Shown here: positions 63,058 to 64,000 of the stretch, one piece after another
Numbering within the stretch: the first letter of the stretch is position 1
How the letters are laid out: every line of letters begins with the position of its first letter
DNA from: Phytohabitans maris
GTDB lineage: Bacteria > Actinomycetota > Actinomycetes > Mycobacteriales > Micromonosporaceae
Length of the DNA stretch: 64,000 bases
Direction of reading: 5' to 3'
NCBI RefSeq assembly: GCF_031085175.1
Contig: NZ_JAVHUY010000001.1
Location: 62,001-126,000 of the forward strand
Notes under the pieces: model-generated
Database searches by the model: none
Told to the model about the DNA's origin: nothing
The model's input: only the letters and a program-made list of their open reading frames with translations
Translations under genes and position numbers: made by a program

Positions 63058-64000
63058 CTACCGGAGGCCGGGTACGTCGAGGACGATCATCTCGGTGTCG
63101 TCGGCGCGGCCCGGGATCCGGCCGTCGTTGCCGGGAAAGTTGTTGTCGTTGGCGACCAGGACGCGGTCACCGCCGAGCGGCAGCACCGACTCGACCGACT
63201 GGAGCGGAAACGAGAAGAGCTTGCCCACGCCGTACTCGTTGGGGCGGGCCGGGGTGGAGACGCCACGCGGGTCCGCCACGCGCATCAGGTCGACCGCGGT
63301 ACGCCGGCCGAGGTAGCCGTCGGCGCCCACCTCGTCCAGGTCGGTGACCACGAGGCGCTTGACCACCGACTGCGGGCCCATCGCGTTGTCCCGCTCGATG
63401 AGCACGAGGCGCCGGCCGTCGAGTACGCCCGCGTCACCGACCACAAGGGACGGATCGGCGGCCCGGAACCACCAGGTACGGCCGGTGTAGCGGTTGGCGC
63501 GCACGTCGAACTCGTACACGATGCGGCGCCGCTGGTCCGCGTCGTCGGTCTTGGCGCCCTCCAGGATCGGGTACAGCCACTTGCCGTCCTGGCTCACCGC
63601 CATCGCCTCGAAGCCGCGGCTGGCCGGTACGGTCGGCGTCTCGCCCGGGGCGAGGTCGGGCGACTGCGGCGACTTGGCCCCGTCGGGAAGCGGGATCGGA
63701 GCCTGGAGCACCTTGCCGGTCTTGTCGGTGCGGACCAGGTACGGCCCGAACTCGTCGCCCAGCCACAGGTCGCCCCGGTAGTCCCGGGCCAGCGACTCGA
63801 TGTCGAAGTCGGCGCCGGTCAGCAGCCGCTCGCGGGTCGCGCCGTTGACGATCGGGAACGGCACCTTGTGCCCCGGGTCGCGGAAGCTGATGAAGCCCTT
63901 GACGTCCACCTCGTGACCGCGCCAGTCAGGCTCCACAGTGTACGCCCGCAGCAGGAAGTCGGCCGAGTTGTCCTTCGCGCCGAAACCGTTGTCCGGCATG
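63058..64000 (-). CDS. phytase-like esterase, partial
   Basis: At least 313 residues; the 5' end runs off the window, so the Met at 63999 is not assumed to be the start. The sequence has a beta-propeller-like series of strand pairs with M-P-D-N-G-F-G-A-K-D-N, D-F-D-I-E-S-L-A-R-D, L-W-L-G-D-E-F-G-P-Y-L and A-N-D-N-N-F-P-G-N-D-G-R, which match the esterase-like domain of the phytase family (PF13449). Such proteins are exported and act on phosphate esters. With the purple-acid-phosphatase-like gene it suggests phosphate scavenging. A terminator hairpin follows. Confidence 0.85.
   Translation of the reverse strand, partial: MPDNGFGAKDNSADFLLRAYTVEPDWRGHEVDVKGFISFRDPGHKVPFPIVNGATRERLLTGADFDIESLARDYRGDLWLGDEFGPYLVRTDKTGKVLQAPIPLPDGAKSPQSPDLAPGETPTVPASRGFEAMAVSQDGKWLYPILEGAKTDDADQRRRIVYEFDVRANRYTGRTWWFRAADPSLVVGDAGVLDGRRLVLIERDNAMGPQSVVKRLVVTDLDEVGADGYLGRRTAVDLMRVADPRGVSTPARPNEYGVGKLFSFPLQSVESVLPLGGDRVLVANDNNFPGNDGRIPGRADDTEMIVLDVPGLR

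Overview
The window is very GC-rich, coding-dense and dominated by GTG/ATG starts with 1-4 nt stop/start overlaps. Gene content (era-recO-uppS, zur with an SmtB-type ArsR, one-chain glyQS, dusB, ppdK, dgt, Roadblock/LC7 proteins, a FadE10-like acyl-CoA dehydrogenase) points to a filamentous actinomycete, most likely of the family Micromonosporaceae. This placement is inferred from gene content and protein style, not from a database search. No tRNA, rRNA, CRISPR array, prophage or complete insertion sequence was recognised.

Layout. 1-5.3 kb: the era 3' end, a membrane acyltransferase, a DUF4097 lipoprotein, recO and uppS, then a coupled minus-strand pair with a terpenoid-cyclase-like alpha/alpha barrel. 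5.3-9.2 kb: a Tat-exported haem peroxidase and a Tat-exported PHP phosphoesterase. 9.3-12.2 kb: a YkoE-YkoD-YkoC type ECF transporter behind a TPP riboswitch. 12.3-14.9 kb: a YraQ/ArsP-like permease, its TIGR03943 partner and a SIS protein. 14.9-16.2 kb: a decayed AbiE-type toxin-antitoxin pair. 16.3-18.9 kb: a DUF6328 membrane protein and an acyl-CoA dehydrogenase. 19.6-23.7 kb: znuA-znuC-znuB-arsR-zur and a membrane protein, with a perfect 7-1-7 Zur box upstream of znuA. 24-31.3 kb: small proteins, glyQS, an XdhC-like protein, dusB and ppdK. 31.4-33.9 kb: an operon of three Roadblock/LC7 proteins and a DUF4388 protein. 34.2-38.7 kb: VOC protein, dgt, ferredoxin-type reductase, metallophosphoesterase and phosphopantetheinyl transferase. 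38.7-42.7 kb: a 1329-residue secreted GH87 alpha-1,3-glucanase. 42.9-46.5 kb: a PadR-controlled MacB-type ABC exporter with a clear promoter/operator. 48.8-53.5 kb: a compact ACP - KS - catalytically dead KS - AMP-ligase/thioesterase operon. 53.9-58.0 kb: a two-component system divergent from an MMPL transporter. 58.1-64 kb: secreted proteins, a purple-acid-phosphatase-like enzyme, a NicO-type metal exporter with its partner, a DUF1707-FHA protein and a partial phytase-like esterase.

How the genes work together. The zinc locus is a complete uptake and sensing unit. The ECF operon is controlled by thiamine pyrophosphate. The ACP/KS/KS-like/ligase-TE operon carries the parts for loading an acyl or aryl acid, extending it and releasing it without a modular synthase; the PPTase 10 kb upstream could activate its ACP. 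The right end looks like phosphate and metal handling at the cell surface.

Besides genes, the window has an unusual set of short intergenic palindromic repeats. One is a 54-bp element with four copies (23.8, 38.6, 48.5 and 58.0 kb), placed at or just after stop codons. Another is a 48-bp hairpin (three copies), a third is a ~112-bp non-coding repeat (two full and several partial copies), and a fourth is an ~80-bp repeat (two copies). Two stretches of long G/C homopolymers (32.2 and 60.5 kb) look like consensus errors and affect how one Roadblock gene is read.
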